A stretch of 64,000 nt of DNA from Pseudophaeomoniella oleicola. Lineage: Eukaryota > Ascomycota > Eurotiomycetes > Phaeomoniellales > Phaeomoniellaceae. Shown one piece after another: positions 45,655-57,496 of this stretch. Positions within the stretch are counted from its first letter, which is position 1, and the number at the start of each line of letters is the position of its first letter. The translations under genes were made by a program, and so were the position numbers. The DNA lies in NCBI GenBank assembly GCA_003868215.1, contig QWDQ01000016.1, positions 406,858-470,857 of the forward strand, read 5' to 3'. The notes below the pieces were generated by a model, which worked only from the letters and a program-made list of their open reading frames with translations, was not told the DNA's origin and did no database searches.

Positions 45655-47043
45655 TGTAGTGACAGAGAAAGGGATAGTGAACACGGATACAGTACGGGGT
45701 GCTAGAGAATAATTCAGGGGCGTTTCCCCTTATAAGTACGATACTCACCGTTTCTGAATGCCAGCCTTTGGCTGTGACGGGCAAGCCATTTTCAGCCGCA
45801 ACCGTAGGGCGAGATGGCCGGGACACCATTCGTATTTCCCCATACTTTTCAAGGACGAGATTTCTGCCTCTACTTTGCTTACTCTGGGTAGATATGACCC
45901 CCAGATATGATAGGTCAGGCATTGTAGTAGTCAAACTGGTTATAGTAGCCATCGCCATGCAAACAAGCAGACACACGCAATGGAATGACACATCCAACCA
46001 ATCAGTTACATGATCTGGTGAGGAAACCGTAGACTGTTGAGTATTCTCAATATAGGTTGCCCTTCCGAATCGAATTGCCTTCAAACATCGATCTGTCGGC
46101 ATCCGAGACACACGCAGGTAAGGCGCCACGTTGCAGCTGATCTGATTGAAAAAACCCCCCTCAAACACAATGCGCTCAGCTACCGTATTTTCTGCAGAAT
46201 TGATGACTTTGGAGGCTCAAAAAGATCTCGAACACACCGCACAACATAAAAGACAACATACCATTTCAGAGAGGCTGGCTGTGCAACGAAATTTAAGAAA
46301 GATGTGCTTATACTTGTTGCTCTCAATTATCTATAAGACCCTCGCCTGGCATCTGAGCTTTGAAAGGTATTTTCTTGAAGAGTATGCTCGGATGCCTCTA
46401 CATATCTCCGTTAAAGCATTCATGTGAAAATAGTGGTGAAACGGCAGCATGAGGAAATATACAGAACTTCATCAGACTTATGTGATCTCGAGGCATTTAT
46501 CGGATGTGCGTCGCGTTAGCCTGTTGAGGACATCTGGACCGCAGCAAGAATTTATAGATCTATGGCGGTGTATCTTAGACGATTTCCTATTGGTATGGCT
46601 ATCCTACAGCTACCACGCAAATTCGTTCATTCATTCATTCTATATATCCCGATCCCTGGTGCTGATCGATACACTGTAACTTGAACCGTTCCGAGATCGA
46701 GGCGACGCTGCTCGCTCTATCATATTGGATTCCTTTGGTGCTTGAACTCGTCAGCCTCGCGGCCGTAATGTCCAGTGATTCGCTGCCTCGCTCAGCCTTG
46801 CTGAGGATCAGGATGTCAGCAATGTTTGTCTTCATCAGACCAAACAGGACTGATAGGCGTACAAACTACCACAGAGGACCCTGAGGAGAAATCTACCGAC
46901 TAGTGGTGTTGCTGCCTGATCGTTATCTCTGAAGGCTGTAACAGTGTCGCGCGAAGTGGTCCAAACTTCCTTTTGGCGTTGGGTCCAGCCTTTTCTCATA
47001 GCCGCCTATAAATGAAGCAGAGTTCTCCGGTGCCTTGGTGGTC
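45655..47043. other. Divergent region between the DUF3176 and HET genes
   Basis: A 186-codon minus-strand frame (46168-45608) overlaps the DUF3176 start in another frame and shows no recognised domain. No other gene is supported. A TATA-like box near the right edge is listed separately. Confidence 0.45.
47007..47013 (+). promoter_or_regulatory. TATA-like box of the HET gene
   Basis: TATAAAT lies 31 bases before ATG 47044 and 118 before ATG 47131. If it is the TATA box, transcription would begin close to 47040. That makes the downstream ATG at 47131 the more likely start. Confidence 0.4.
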
Positions 47044-49173
47044 ATGCGCGGGCCGTCACCATTCATTGTTCAACTATTGATCGAGAACCACTGGTTCTGC
47101 ACTAAAGGACGCAAACCAAGGGTTTTCGAAATGCTGAACATTTTGCGTCTCGTATGCTGGCTAGGGGTATCACGCACACTTTGTCCACTCCCATGGTCGG
47201 GATATAGTCCGATCGATTCTTCAAAAGGCCAGATCAGATTGTTCGTTCTATCTCCCGGACGTCCGGGTGACCCTATCGATGCAAGGCTTGTCACTACCGC
47301 CTTCAAAGAGAAGCCATTCTATGAGGCTCTTTCATATACCTGGGGATCTGCAGCCAAAATTAAGACGATCTCGCTCAACAATCAGCAATTCAGAGTGCGC
47401 AAGAATTTGTGGGATGCATTGAATGGCATTCGGCTTGACACATCGGCGTCAGTCTGGTGGATAGATGCAATATGCATCGATCAGACTAACGTGGAGGAGA
47501 AAAACGAGCAGATAGCCCAGATGGCATTTATCTATGAGCGTGCATTTGCAGTCACAGCATGGATAGAAACGCCATCAGGGGTACGGACAAGAGATGTTTT
47601 AGAACAAGATGATTACGTAGTGCGCGCGCAGTATTGGACAAGAGTCTGGATAGTACAAGAGATGTGTATGGCGAACACTCTCAAAATCAAGAGCGGGACC
47701 GGGAATAGTTTGGTCTACCGCTATTGGGAAGGGTTACTGGACTTCTACAACGACATGTATAAGCCCGCAATCCTCCACGACCTGATGAGAGTGGACGCAA
47801 TACGGCGCACGCGACATACTACGCGCGACGCATATTACCTTTCGAATCTCATCAGAGAGTTCCAGGATTCTTTCTGCTCAGATCCTAGAGATAAAATCTA
47901 TGCTTTCCTGGGTATGGCAAGTGACCATGTCACTGGTGCAATCCCCGTCAACTACACGAAGAGTCTTCTCGAAGTATATCAGGACGTTGTCACGTTTCAA
48001 AACAGATCGCGTATCAATTCAATAGACAAACGTCTTGAGTTGGTCAATTTCAGTGCTCATTTAAGACGTCTACTCTGTCGCCAATGGAAGTACCGGAAGA
48101 TCCCTGCCATTTCAGTCTCAGACACCGACAAAAGGATGAGCCTAAGTCCTTCGGACAAATCTTGGCTGGACGAAGCTCATGATGAGCTCCTCCTTTTAAC
48201 ATACGAAAACAGGCACACAATGTCTAGTTCAGGGCGAGACAGATTATCTTCAGTAAGATTAACGCTTAAAGGGTTGTTACTCTTGAGATGGATATATCGC
48301 CGATGTATCCGAGATCCTCTATCATGGATTGCCAGCCTTACCCTCGCCGCCCTAAGCCCAGTTATATCTCCTCCTCCAACAATGGACGAAGCCTACTGGC
48401 TGGAGCAGTCAGTAGAGAATTTTACTCACTGGATGTCAACCCGGCTGGGTGACGCGAGCCTTGACGGTATTCTGCTCAGAGGCCGCTTGGCCGGCAGAAT
48501 AGATTATATCGGTCCATCCGCCTTAAGCCTCCAAGAAAGCTACATGGCTAGCAAGAACTGGACCATGAACCTTAATGATATCATCTATGGTTCCAGGTCA
48601 GTCGGTACCAATAAGCCTGCCAACCTGAAAGGCCTGCGTGGTCGCAACCAACGGCTGTTTCGGATCATCAGCGACCCACTGAGGTAAAATCTCATTAATA
48701 ACATGGTCAATTACGAGATTGATTGGAAAGCCACATCAAACCTCCATGTGAACCACCTCGATCTATGGTGGTGGGAGCAGCTGCAGTTTGTCACCCCGAA
48801 TGTCTTTCTAGCTCTACAGTCTGGCAACGCTTTGCTCGGCCTGGTCCCGTATGGCGCACAACCCGGAGACTACATCTGTCAATTCTGGAACGTTCCTTCA
48901 GCTGCGGTCCTGAGGAACATCGACGGCTTTTGGAAAGTGATTGGACGAGCGGGTGTACTGACCCAAGATGATGGACAGGATAAGTGGGACTACCCGACTG
49001 ACAAATCTTGGTTCCAGCAGGATTATGGGGATGTTATAGACGTCGCTGTCGATTTGAACATGCTGACGGCGCTCTCTCTTGATACGGTAGAGTTGAACGG
49101 AGCCAGGGATATGGAAGCACAGCTGCCGTCGCCGGGTGTAGACGACCTCGCGAAATTCCTACACCGTTCATGA
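47044..49173 (+). pseudogene. HET-domain (heterokaryon incompatibility) gene split by an in-frame TAA
   Basis: HET proteins trigger cell death when unlike fungal strains fuse. The frame from ATG 47044 (or 47131, MLNILRLVCWLG) runs to TAA 48685-48687. The HET domain is complete: FYEALSYTWGSA, then RVRKNLWDALNGIR, WWIDAICIDQTNVEEKNEQI and the second half with WTRVWIVQEMCM and FCSDPRDKIYAFLGMASDHV. After the TAA the same reading frame stays open for 161 more codons to 49173 and codes for the normal C-terminal HET module (GLVPYGAQPGDYICQFWNVP, VLRNIDGFWKVIGRAGVL). No canonical in-phase intron removes the stop; the best candidates (GTACCA..AAAG, 126 bases; GTCGGT..GAG, 117 bases) are poor. It is therefore interrupted, or the C-terminal part is lost or read through. 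Confidence 0.7.
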
Positions 49174-50142
49174 GATATCATTTGACGACATACACGCTAC
49201 TCAGGAAGGTAGCCTATTATCAACCTTCGCGAAGCGCCTTGACGATTAGTATCAGCCCGGCAAGAAATAGAACAGCCTCTTGAAATCATCAAAATGATCT
49301 CTCATCCCACCACCTTTCAATTTGGAAATGTTACTCTTCTGACCTCCACGCTGGCCTCATGCGCAAGATACCTCGCACTCCTGGAGAATCTAAAGTCACC
49401 GCTTGAAGCTCGAGACATATCACATCTCCCACCTTGAACGAAGTCCTGTTTGTTGTCCGTCACCGCTCATCCAGCTACCGTGGAGATAGATGCTTTTTCG
49501 CGATCAACATTCTGAAATGCAAATAATAATGACATCGACCCCTAAATGACGTTGATGGCTATACAGAAGGTTTGCTGTGTGCTTGCTTGGCTTTTGTATC
49601 GCAGATGTTCTGGGAACCCCTTTTGTCAACGGCGGAGCCAATCAGCTCCCGGAGCCCACGGAGCGATTCCCGGAACGGAACTGACTTCGTCCTCCTTTGT
49701 TCCGGAAAATAACAACGACGACTTGAAGTTCAAGAATCCTTCTAGAAGGTCTAGACAACAGATTCAGAGAGTATGTTTTGGTACTTTCTTGAAGTATAAT
49801 ATAATAGATCTCTCACATTCTTGATTCAGGAGATGTTTTGCGTTTTCTGCTTTTGGTTACAATTCCTTGTTCTTCTGCATTATGGACACAGTCGATTTGA
49901 GAGAAACAAGGTATCACAAAAAGTGAAATCAAACAAAAGAAACCCCTACGTACATGAATACGTGATGGGAAAGCGCAGTCCCCATAAAGATTGACACATT
50001 CCCATTCGAGATTTATTACTCCTGGTAATGGGCAAAAGGAGAATTGATTGATTTTGTATCGATCGACTTGATCTACGCTTGGGAGTCACAACTGGAGCGG
50101 CAAGTCCAGCTTTTTCTCTCCCTATTGTATTAGACCTCCAAA
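49174..50142. other. Intergenic, nothing seen
   Basis: These 969 bases between the HET gene and the spherulin-4 gene show no supported frame, repeat or RNA gene. The base composition is noticeably more AT-rich than the gene that follows. Confidence 0.45.
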
Positions 50143-50904
50143 ATGTTGCCCCAACTGGTTCTCCTACCGCTCTACATCTACCCGTCACCCAACGCGTGGT
50201 CGGCGGTGAACACAGCGGTCGCGAGCAACCCGAACCTGCAATTCAACATCATCATCAACCCCGCCTCTGGTCCGGGATCGGGCGTCTTCCCTGATTCAAA
50301 TTACATCGCTGGTGTCGCGCAGTTGAACAAATACAGAAACACGAAGCTGCTCGGCTATGTGGCGACGACGTACGGGAGTCGCCCGAGTTCTTCGGTGATG
50401 GCCGATGTCGACCGATACGCGAAATGGTCGACTTACAGGCCAGCCGACATCCACCTCGACGGGATCTTCTTCGACGAAGCACCCACCACGTACACCACCG
50501 CCGCCGCAAAATACATGAGCACCATCTCCGCCCGCGTCAGATCCTCCCTCGGCACCGCCAACAACTACGTCGTCTTCAACCCGGGCGTCCCCGTCGATGC
50601 ACGCTTCTACAACTACGCGAGCCTGATCGTCGCGTGGGAAAACTACGCCAACCTGTTCTCGACGAGCACGACCGTGAGCCGGATCCCGAAAGCGGTACGG
50701 TCCAAAACAGCCTTCATCTTGCACGATTTCGCCGGCACGGCCGCGACGCAGCAGGCCATTGTCAAAAACATCGTCAGCCAAGGTATCTCGGGCGTGTACA
50801 TTACGTCGTCAACGGATTTCTCGGCCGTGCCGAGACTGTGGACGAGTTTCTGCTCGGCGCTCACATCGACGGCTTATAGAGCTTCGGCGAAATTCCGATT
50901 CTGA
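50143..50904 (+). CDS. Spherulation-specific family 4 protein
   Basis: Single exon, 253 residues. The family (spherulin 4) was named from slime-mould spherules. It adopts a TIM-barrel resembling glycosidases or deacetylases linked to surface polysaccharides, and is widespread in fungi. Family phrases are clear: LVLLPLYIYPSPNAWSAV at the very start, FNIIINPASGPGSG, LLGYVATTYGSRP, then DIHLDGIFFDEAPTTYT, VVFNPGVPVDARFYNYASLI, and the end ISGVYITSSTDFSAVP. The Asp and Glu of the GIFFDE strand are the likely functional acids. The barrel begins within a few residues of the ATG, so there is no room for a signal peptide in this model; an upstream exon could supply one. Coding bases are much richer in G/C at third positions than in neighbouring genes. 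Confidence 0.85.
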   Translation: MLPQLVLLPLYIYPSPNAWSAVNTAVASNPNLQFNIIINPASGPGSGVFPDSNYIAGVAQLNKYRNTKLLGYVATTYGSRPSSSVMADVDRYAKWSTYRPADIHLDGIFFDEAPTTYTTAAAKYMSTISARVRSSLGTANNYVVFNPGVPVDARFYNYASLIVAWENYANLFSTSTTVSRIPKAVRSKTAFILHDFAGTAATQQAIVKNIVSQGISGVYITSSTDFSAVPRLWTSFCSALTSTAYRASAKFRF

Positions 50905-51572
50905 CAGTCTGTCTGTCTTTTCTTCCTGGCGTCTTTTTTTTATTTTAAATCTTTTTGTACATCTTGGTAAACTTACGTTTTCATGGGTGATGATGGCATG
51001 CACACAACGAACTATTGGAGGATGGGAGACAAGGACCATTGTAAAGATTTTTTACCCTCCTCATCGAAGACACGGCAGCATTCTTTCTCACTTTCTCGCT
51101 TTGCGCAACATATGCGCATTCAGTCAGTCGGTCAGTCAGTCAGCGCTGTAAAACGATGATATATATACCTTATATATATACCTTACCTACCATCAAATCC
51201 TCAGTGTCCACCGCTAGCTACATAGCTATATACCTAATCTACATTTACATGTACCTATGTACCTAAATTAAGTAAAGTATTGTTTATCACGGAAGAGGAG
51301 AGGGGGTTGTCTCCTTTTGGTTGTATGTGTAATATATGTTATGTACCTTACGCATATTATATGTATGAGCACATGGTGGTACGGCTTTCTTTTAGGTTGC
51401 CTTTGCTTCCTAAACATCACGCTGTCTGGCTTAGATACGAGATCGCTGTGATGTCTATGCTCTATTCATGATGCGTTTAGATATTCTACGGTGTCTACAT
51501 AGTTTATCGTCCAAACGAAGAAATGGGCCTCTCAACTTGCTTTATGCCGGTTCAAGTTTTGTGTGTGGTCGA
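50905..51572. other. Convergent 3' region
   Basis: AT-rich DNA between the ends of the spherulin-4 and copper amine oxidase genes, with TATATATACC and TACCTA tracts near 51160-51270. No gene is supported. Confidence 0.5.
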
Positions 51573-53763
51573 TCAAGAGCAGCAGATATCCTTGACGGAG
51601 GTTCCATTCTGTAGGCCCGTGACCAGCGTGCTCTTGTTGGCGCTTTGGACACTGGGTGGGACATCGAGAGCGGGGTTCTTCTCGAAGAAGTTCACTGGCT
51701 TCAAGTGCACCTTGAGGATCTCGACTGGCATGACTGGGAAGTCTTCTATGCGAGGAAGATGGTTGATGCCGAATTGGACCCAGACCACGATGTCGGAGTC
51801 TGCGGTCAACGTGTCTTTTCTACTTGCCCAGGTCCTCACACCAGTGTTGCCACGGGATTGATTGGTGTACCAACCACCGGCATACAATTCGCGGTCCTGG
51901 TGAGTTGTGACGTAGATGTTATGATCTGCAAACTCGGCACGTTTGGAATGGAAGCTTTCAGTATCTGCCAGCATTTTCTGGAACGGCGGTGCCATGATCT
52001 TGTATGAGACTGGTTTCCCGTTGACGGAGTTGAGTGAGCTCGGGTTGACAATCTTGAAGACTCGGTTTCTATCGTAGTCCAGATCCAAGCCGCAAGAAGT
52101 TGTGACGGCAGTGTCGGTGACGGTGTAGCCAACTCCATGTGGATTCTTGATTGGATCTCGCGGTGATGCATGTGCCTCGGAGTACATCAGCTGATTTGTC
52201 GTTCCATCGATCATGGGATCTATTCGGAGGGAGAAGATGTGCTGGTGGTGCGTAGCTAAAACCCCTGGATGCACGACAGTGCCAAAGTCAACACCGACCT
52301 TGTCTAATTCATGATCAATCGGCTGTGTAGAAAGGATCCCTGTGGCTCGGACCTCGTAGGTGACCTCTCCTGCTTGATTGAAAAGGAACATGAGAATGTA
52401 CTCATAGTTAGCAACAGTTATGATAGACTGAAGGACCAATTCACGGTTGCGCACAACTGCGGCACGACCGGTACGGTAGTTCGAATGCTTCCAGCCGATT
52501 CCCGAATCTTGCTCGTGGATACAAACGGAGTTCTCCATAGTCATAGGGGCACCCTTGTCGTCGCTGATTAGACCGTTCAGGTATTGAATGTGGCCTAGAC
52601 AATCGCAACCAAGTTGCAGATCGTTGGCCATAGCTCCTGCGCCAACATCGCCCAGATCAAATGCAGCTTTCTTGTGGAACGGATGTCGAGGGTCAGCGTA
52701 AGGGATGTTCATGTCTGAAAGGGACATTCGGTAGAATAAAGGACGATTATCATAGCGAATATCGTACAAGACCATGCCTTCCCTGTAGTTGTACCCTACA
52801 AAACATGTTAAGTCAGACCTAATCAAAACAAAGGTCAAGCCAAGGCTTACCGACTAGGAAACGCCATTTCTGCCATTCCACGATATGGCCTGTCTCGCCT
52901 AGGGGTGTGACTGTAAAGCTGGCACCTTCTGGTTGGCTGATATGGAGCGGTTTCACATCAGTTCTGAGTTCTTGATACTGTGGGAGGTACTCGTTAGCCG
53001 GGACAGGCTGGTACGGAGATACCGCTTTGATGGTATTATCGGCGCCTGTTGGGAGTGTGTCCACCCGGATGACGATGTAGTTGACCCCATCAACCACGGG
53101 AGATATCGGAAGAGGAAACGCATAGTGGTTTGAGTCAGGTTCTGTAGGATTCTGCGGATCCCGCATGTAAAGGAAGATCTGAAAAAGACGGCTGTCGTCG
53201 TTGATGCCATCTGAGCCTACATAGATCATTAGCAGGGTCTGGAGTTTTCTGGATGGAAGTCCCGTACCGTAGATCCAGGGATCAGCACAAATCACAGCCC
53301 CTTCTGGAAGATTCAACTTCGCGATCTCTGCTTTGACCTTCTCATCTTCCAGAGCAGCCTTCTCAATTACGGCCATCTCCTCGCCATCAACGTTTCCATG
53401 AACATTAGGCCCGAGTCGCACATTGCTTTCAACCTCACCGGTACGAAGATTCACGACAGCCTCGTGGAGTCGGTCCTACGCGCCGTCAGGGATATGGTCC
53501 TTCAGAGAACGGACCAGACTTACAGTATTCCGAATATAATATACAATGAATGCCTTGCGAGTGATCTCCGGCAATGGCTGGCCTGCATGTTCTGCGATGA
53601 GATATGGCAGGAGTTCCTTTTTCGGGGGTTCATTCAGAGTGACCGCCTTGAATCTCAATGTGGTTTCCGACGGCCATGCTCCTTTGATCAACTCTGCCGC
53701 ATACGATATCTCAGATGCAGTTAGTGGGCACAGGGGGTGGAGGGGTAGAGTCTTCGAAGCCAT
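51573..53763 (-). CDS. Copper amine oxidase (primary amine oxidase, TPQ-dependent)
   Basis: Oxidises primary amines to aldehydes with release of ammonia and hydrogen peroxide, letting fungi use amines as nitrogen source. Exons 53763-53524, 53475-53268, 53216-52851 and 52795-51573 (introns 48, 51 and 55 bases) encode 678 residues, typical for the family. The tyrosine that becomes TPQ is Y402 in ITVANYEYILM; the catalytic base is D318 in KKAAFDLGD. Copper ligands are H455 and H457 (THHQHIFSLRIDP) and the His in GINHLPRIEDFPVMP. The smaller N2/N3 domains precede (ICADPWIYG, NHYAFPLPISPVVDG). There is no signal peptide or PTS1. Intron 2 (51 bases) has no stop and keeps frame if retained, which would insert 17 residues. 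Divergent neighbours are far away. Confidence 0.92.
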
Positions 53764-55159
53764 TGTTGCACCTCGTTGTCAACGATGAAGTAGTTGGAGA
53801 AATAGGAAAAGCAGGAAATCACCTCTGAACTGTATTCTGATTAAATACTTTCAAGCCTTTATAACGAGTCTCATCGATGGTGGAGGAGCGAGACGGCAAG
53901 GTCGATACCTATTCGGACATATCCGTGTCTCTCTCTATCTGGTCTTCTTTGCTCTTTGTGCTTTGTGCGGCTTCACGATATGATTGAGATTATCGGATAT
54001 GCTAGGCCGAACTTGGCAGGTACACCCAGATATCGATATACTGCGTAGTGTGCAGTAATGGTATAGTATGTACCTTAATATGCTGGATTCGCATCTATTG
54101 CGCTTAACGAATCTCGTGCTGAGGTGTAACCGTTGAGTCTGTTGGTCACTTGTTCACTTGTTCACGTGTTCACGAATGGTGTCAAATCAATTCCAATGAA
54201 AGATGACGGGCACGCTGTGATTTGAGTCTATCGGCCCCCGGGGAAATAATGATCCTACAGATCACATTCACCCCATTTGATATCATAAATCAAATGATCT
54301 TTTTCAACATCAATGGCAACGACGGGTTTGTCCTACGTGGGATTTGAGCCTTTTCTTCTCTTCATTTATTGACAGTTTAATCTCATGTTGCAGAAGTCTT
54401 TTGGAGTTGGAGTCCCTACGAGACTGGTCTACCTTGTACCCCGCGGGCTTGTTCCATCTCATAGGACTATTATGATGGACCCGGAAAATGTGAGATGCAA
54501 GATTTGTGTTCTAGTCACCAAGAAGTCAACATCATTATTGGCTCGCACCGTCGTTGGTTGGAAGAATTGATTGTGACATTTCGATTTTCGAATGAATCCG
54601 GCGTCAGTGGAGCTCCGCCGGATCGAGTAGGGATTCTCCACCGCAAAGTCTCAACGTCTCCCAACGCGGATCTGAGATCTGAACGCCCATCTTTCCGATG
54701 TTTTCAGTAATGTACTGAGCGTTGATCTACGGCTACCGTCTGTGCCGCTGTTGTCTACGAGCAAGGACGTGAGCCATCATAACTACCATGCTGATAATGA
54801 TGATGAAACCGTGGCTTGTGACGTCGGCCTCAACGGTGACAGCCACGTATCGACAGTCGCATATCTACATCACCTTCTACATCACCTTGATGAGAGGAAG
54901 AGCGTCGGCTCCTAGGATGGGGGACCACTCAGCACTTATTGCCGAAAAGGGAATATTCATTGACCGATTTGCCCCCATTGCTAGTCAGATTCACTTTCGC
55001 CTTGCTGGAAAGACCCCACCCCTCTCTAGCATGAAGAGCCAGGATCGAGAACTCCCTCTTCTCTCTATATCTCTATTTTCTCATCTATTGTCTTGCTTCT
55101 TCTACCTTGCTTACTGGTTCACCTGTGAGGTCTTCGACTCAAATACTCAGTCATGATCA
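53764..55159. other. Divergent upstream region between the amine oxidase and PTH11-like genes
   Basis: These 1,396 bases carry no supported gene. A TATA box on the minus strand is listed separately. Tandem GTTCAC units occur near 54148-54172. Confidence 0.5.
53858..53863 (-). promoter_or_regulatory. TATA box of the amine oxidase gene
   Basis: TATAAA on the minus strand, 95 bases before the ATG at 53763, a suitable distance for a core promoter. Confidence 0.45.
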
Positions 55160-56696
55160 ATGGTTCAATCAGCCCCTTTCGGTTCCTTCTCTGCTCCGAA
55201 TTCAACGGACTTCTATATTACGAACGGTTTTCTTTTGTTGGTAGGATTTCCAAGGCTTCCAGATAATGCAACATCGCACCCGCCCCCACAAGCACCGAAT
55301 TCTGGCAGCCCAGGGGCATCACTGCCGCCATTGCCCTTTTCATCACTTCATAGACCTGCAAATTGGCGAAAGACATGCAGTTCGGAGCTGCTGGCTGGTT
55401 GCGTGGTTTCCATCGTAGTCATGGTGACGATTACTGGGATACGTCTCTGGCTTCGATCGAGGAGCCGTTTAAGTTGGGGAATGGACGATTGGACAATAAT
55501 ACCTGGAGTGGTGCGTCTCGGAATCACACAATGTGGTGATCTTCGCTAACATGAATCGGCACAGGTCTTAGCGGTTGCTTATCCCGTAGTCGTTATTGTT
55601 GGGCTTGCATATGGTGCGTTTGGAAAGCAGTACGTGTGACACACTCTTCGCTCTGACTCACGTTGATGATATTCAGCATTCACAACATGACCTACTTCCA
55701 GCTCTATGTTTTCACCTGGGTAGGTTCCGAGTTTCCTTTTTCGAGCTTCCTTTCCTCAGTTTCCCACCAGCCAACTGATCCCTAAATTTAGTGTGCCTCC
55801 ATGGACCGCGTTATATTCTTCTCTGCGGTTGGTATCGTAAAAATGTCAATTACTTTCTTCAACATGAGGCTAGTTGGTCTCTCCTCGGACAGATGGTTGA
55901 TCATAAATCGGGTTTTCATGGCAGCACTTGTCGCATACACTCTGACATCTATCTTCTCATTGATCTTCCAATGTAGCCCAGTTGCGGGTGGCTACGATCT
56001 CATAATTACCGGAAAGAAGAACGAGATGACCAAGTGCCTTCCAGTCGACAAGTTAACGACTGGCCTGAGCACGGCCCACGTCGTCTTGGAGCTGTGTCTC
56101 TTATCAGTGCCACTGATCCTGCTTGCGAAGCTCAATATGAGTCGCAAACAAAAGATCCGAATCATGATTCTATTCTCTGTGGGGTCGATGTCAGTGCTGG
56201 GAAGCGTTATGCGACAAGTCTATCAAGCCCAAGCGGTCGAAAGACGCGGGAAAAGCATGCCGGATCAAACTTGTAAGTTTTCGCTCCTTTCTCCCCTGTG
56301 GCTGATCTCTGCCTTCCTCGATGGCATCCCGATCACCACCATTCGAACTAGAGAACCGTTACGCTGACCACATTCGGTCACAGGGGAGGCAATACACATC
56401 ATTACGTGGGCCCTCGTGGACCTGACCTTTGGTGTTTCAGCGGCGTCCCTGCCTACTCTCAACGGCTTATTCAACCGTGACAGATCAGATAGCAGTCGCG
56501 CCGTTCACGGCTCCAACTCTTCCGGCAGCAAAATGGCACAGTCTCGCTCTGGGACCAGCAGCAATGCCATCAAAAGTAGAATCGCCGAGACCGACCTCTA
56601 CCCAGTACCCAGTCTACTGACAGATCAGGATATCGAATTAAGCTTGACCAGCAGCAGCACTGCAACAAAGGCGTCGCTGCCACCGGCACACACGAC

Positions 56697-56729
<33 letters not shown>

Positions 56730-56913
56730 CCGCACCGATACCGTCTTCTCCGGCCTCCTTCCCCTGAACGCGGACAATGGGCTCGGCTTCCAGGAGAACA
56801 TCGGCATGGACAGACAGAGGAAACCGTCGTCGTCGAACGGAGATGGATCGCTGCTGGTCCTTCCGCACGTTGATTCATGCTACCTTGCCGATGGCGGGAG
56901 CGGTCTGGAGTGA
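55160..56913 (+). CDS. PTH11-like / fungal rhodopsin-domain integral membrane receptor
   Basis: Family of fungal seven-helix membrane proteins, some acting as surface sensors. Exons 55160-55510, 55565-55629, 55677-55719, 55792-56272 and 56384-56913 encode 489 residues. After an N-terminal tail rich in Pro/Ser, the helices run ELLAGCVVSIVVMVTITGIR, WTIIPGV|VLAVAYPVVVIVG, then the typical GAFGKHIHNMTYFQLYVFTW, MSITFFNMRLVG, and LELCLLSVPLILL. The final helix WEAIHIITWALVDLTFGVSA|ASLPTL is the usual end of the rhodopsin domain. There is no CFEM domain in front. The cytosolic tail is long and Ser-rich, with ten consecutive Gln (see repeat). Intron 4 is 111 bases long and others 43 to 72. Ligand unknown. 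Confidence 0.85.
56698..56729 (+). repeat. CAG repeat coding for ten glutamines
   Basis: Ten uninterrupted CAG codons in the cytosolic tail of the PTH11-like receptor. Pure codon use means it can change length by slippage. Confidence 0.9.
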
Positions 56914-57496
56914 AAACAACTCGTCGACGATAAATGACGACACTGAAAATCTACCTTTTCTAGCTTTTTTAAAAAAAATGTTATTATGTTTCCCCCCTTT
57001 TTTACAATGATGTTCTTTTTCATGACATTGTGAACCAAACCTTTTTCTCTTTCTCTTTCCCTATAAAACATATTTCATAGCAGTCAGCACCTCACTGTAG
57101 TAAATTAAGTTCTATCTACAATAGTCTGTGATTGTGATTGTGATGTAAATCAGATGCTATGTATAGAAGAGAGAGAGAGGGAGAGACACACACACAGAGA
57201 GAGAGAGCGCACGCTTATGTTTTCCTCAAGGTATAATAGAAGGAAGGAAAGCGCGAAGATCAAATGGCGGGGGTATATATTCTCTACATGTATGGAGGAA
57301 GTGCTTGCTTGCTTGCCGAGGGGTGAATAGACTGCGCGGTGCGTGAAGGGAAAAGAGGGGGTTTGAGAGTGTGGTGAGTAATGTTACAGATAAGATGCTT
57401 TTTCCGCATCTTCTTCTTCTTCCTCCTAACCCTTCGAGGCCTGATGGTTCATAGTATCCGTCGCATGATAGACTAGGGTTTTCCGTAAAAGGTTCA
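56914..57496. other. Convergent 3' region with GA-rich repeat
   Basis: Between the receptor and the Rab gene. T and C tracts lie at 56960-57060 and a GA/CA repeat at 57167-57208. No gene is supported. Confidence 0.5.
57167..57208. repeat. GA/CA compound microsatellite
   Basis: GA units, then ACAC, then GA units again, in the convergent intergenic region. Confidence 0.8.

Noticed and set aside
45608-46168. 186-codon minus-strand frame upstream of and overlapping the DUF3176 start
   Set aside because: One possible membrane span but no recognised family; it overlaps the DUF3176 start in another frame. It might be a degraded fragment, but it is not supported.
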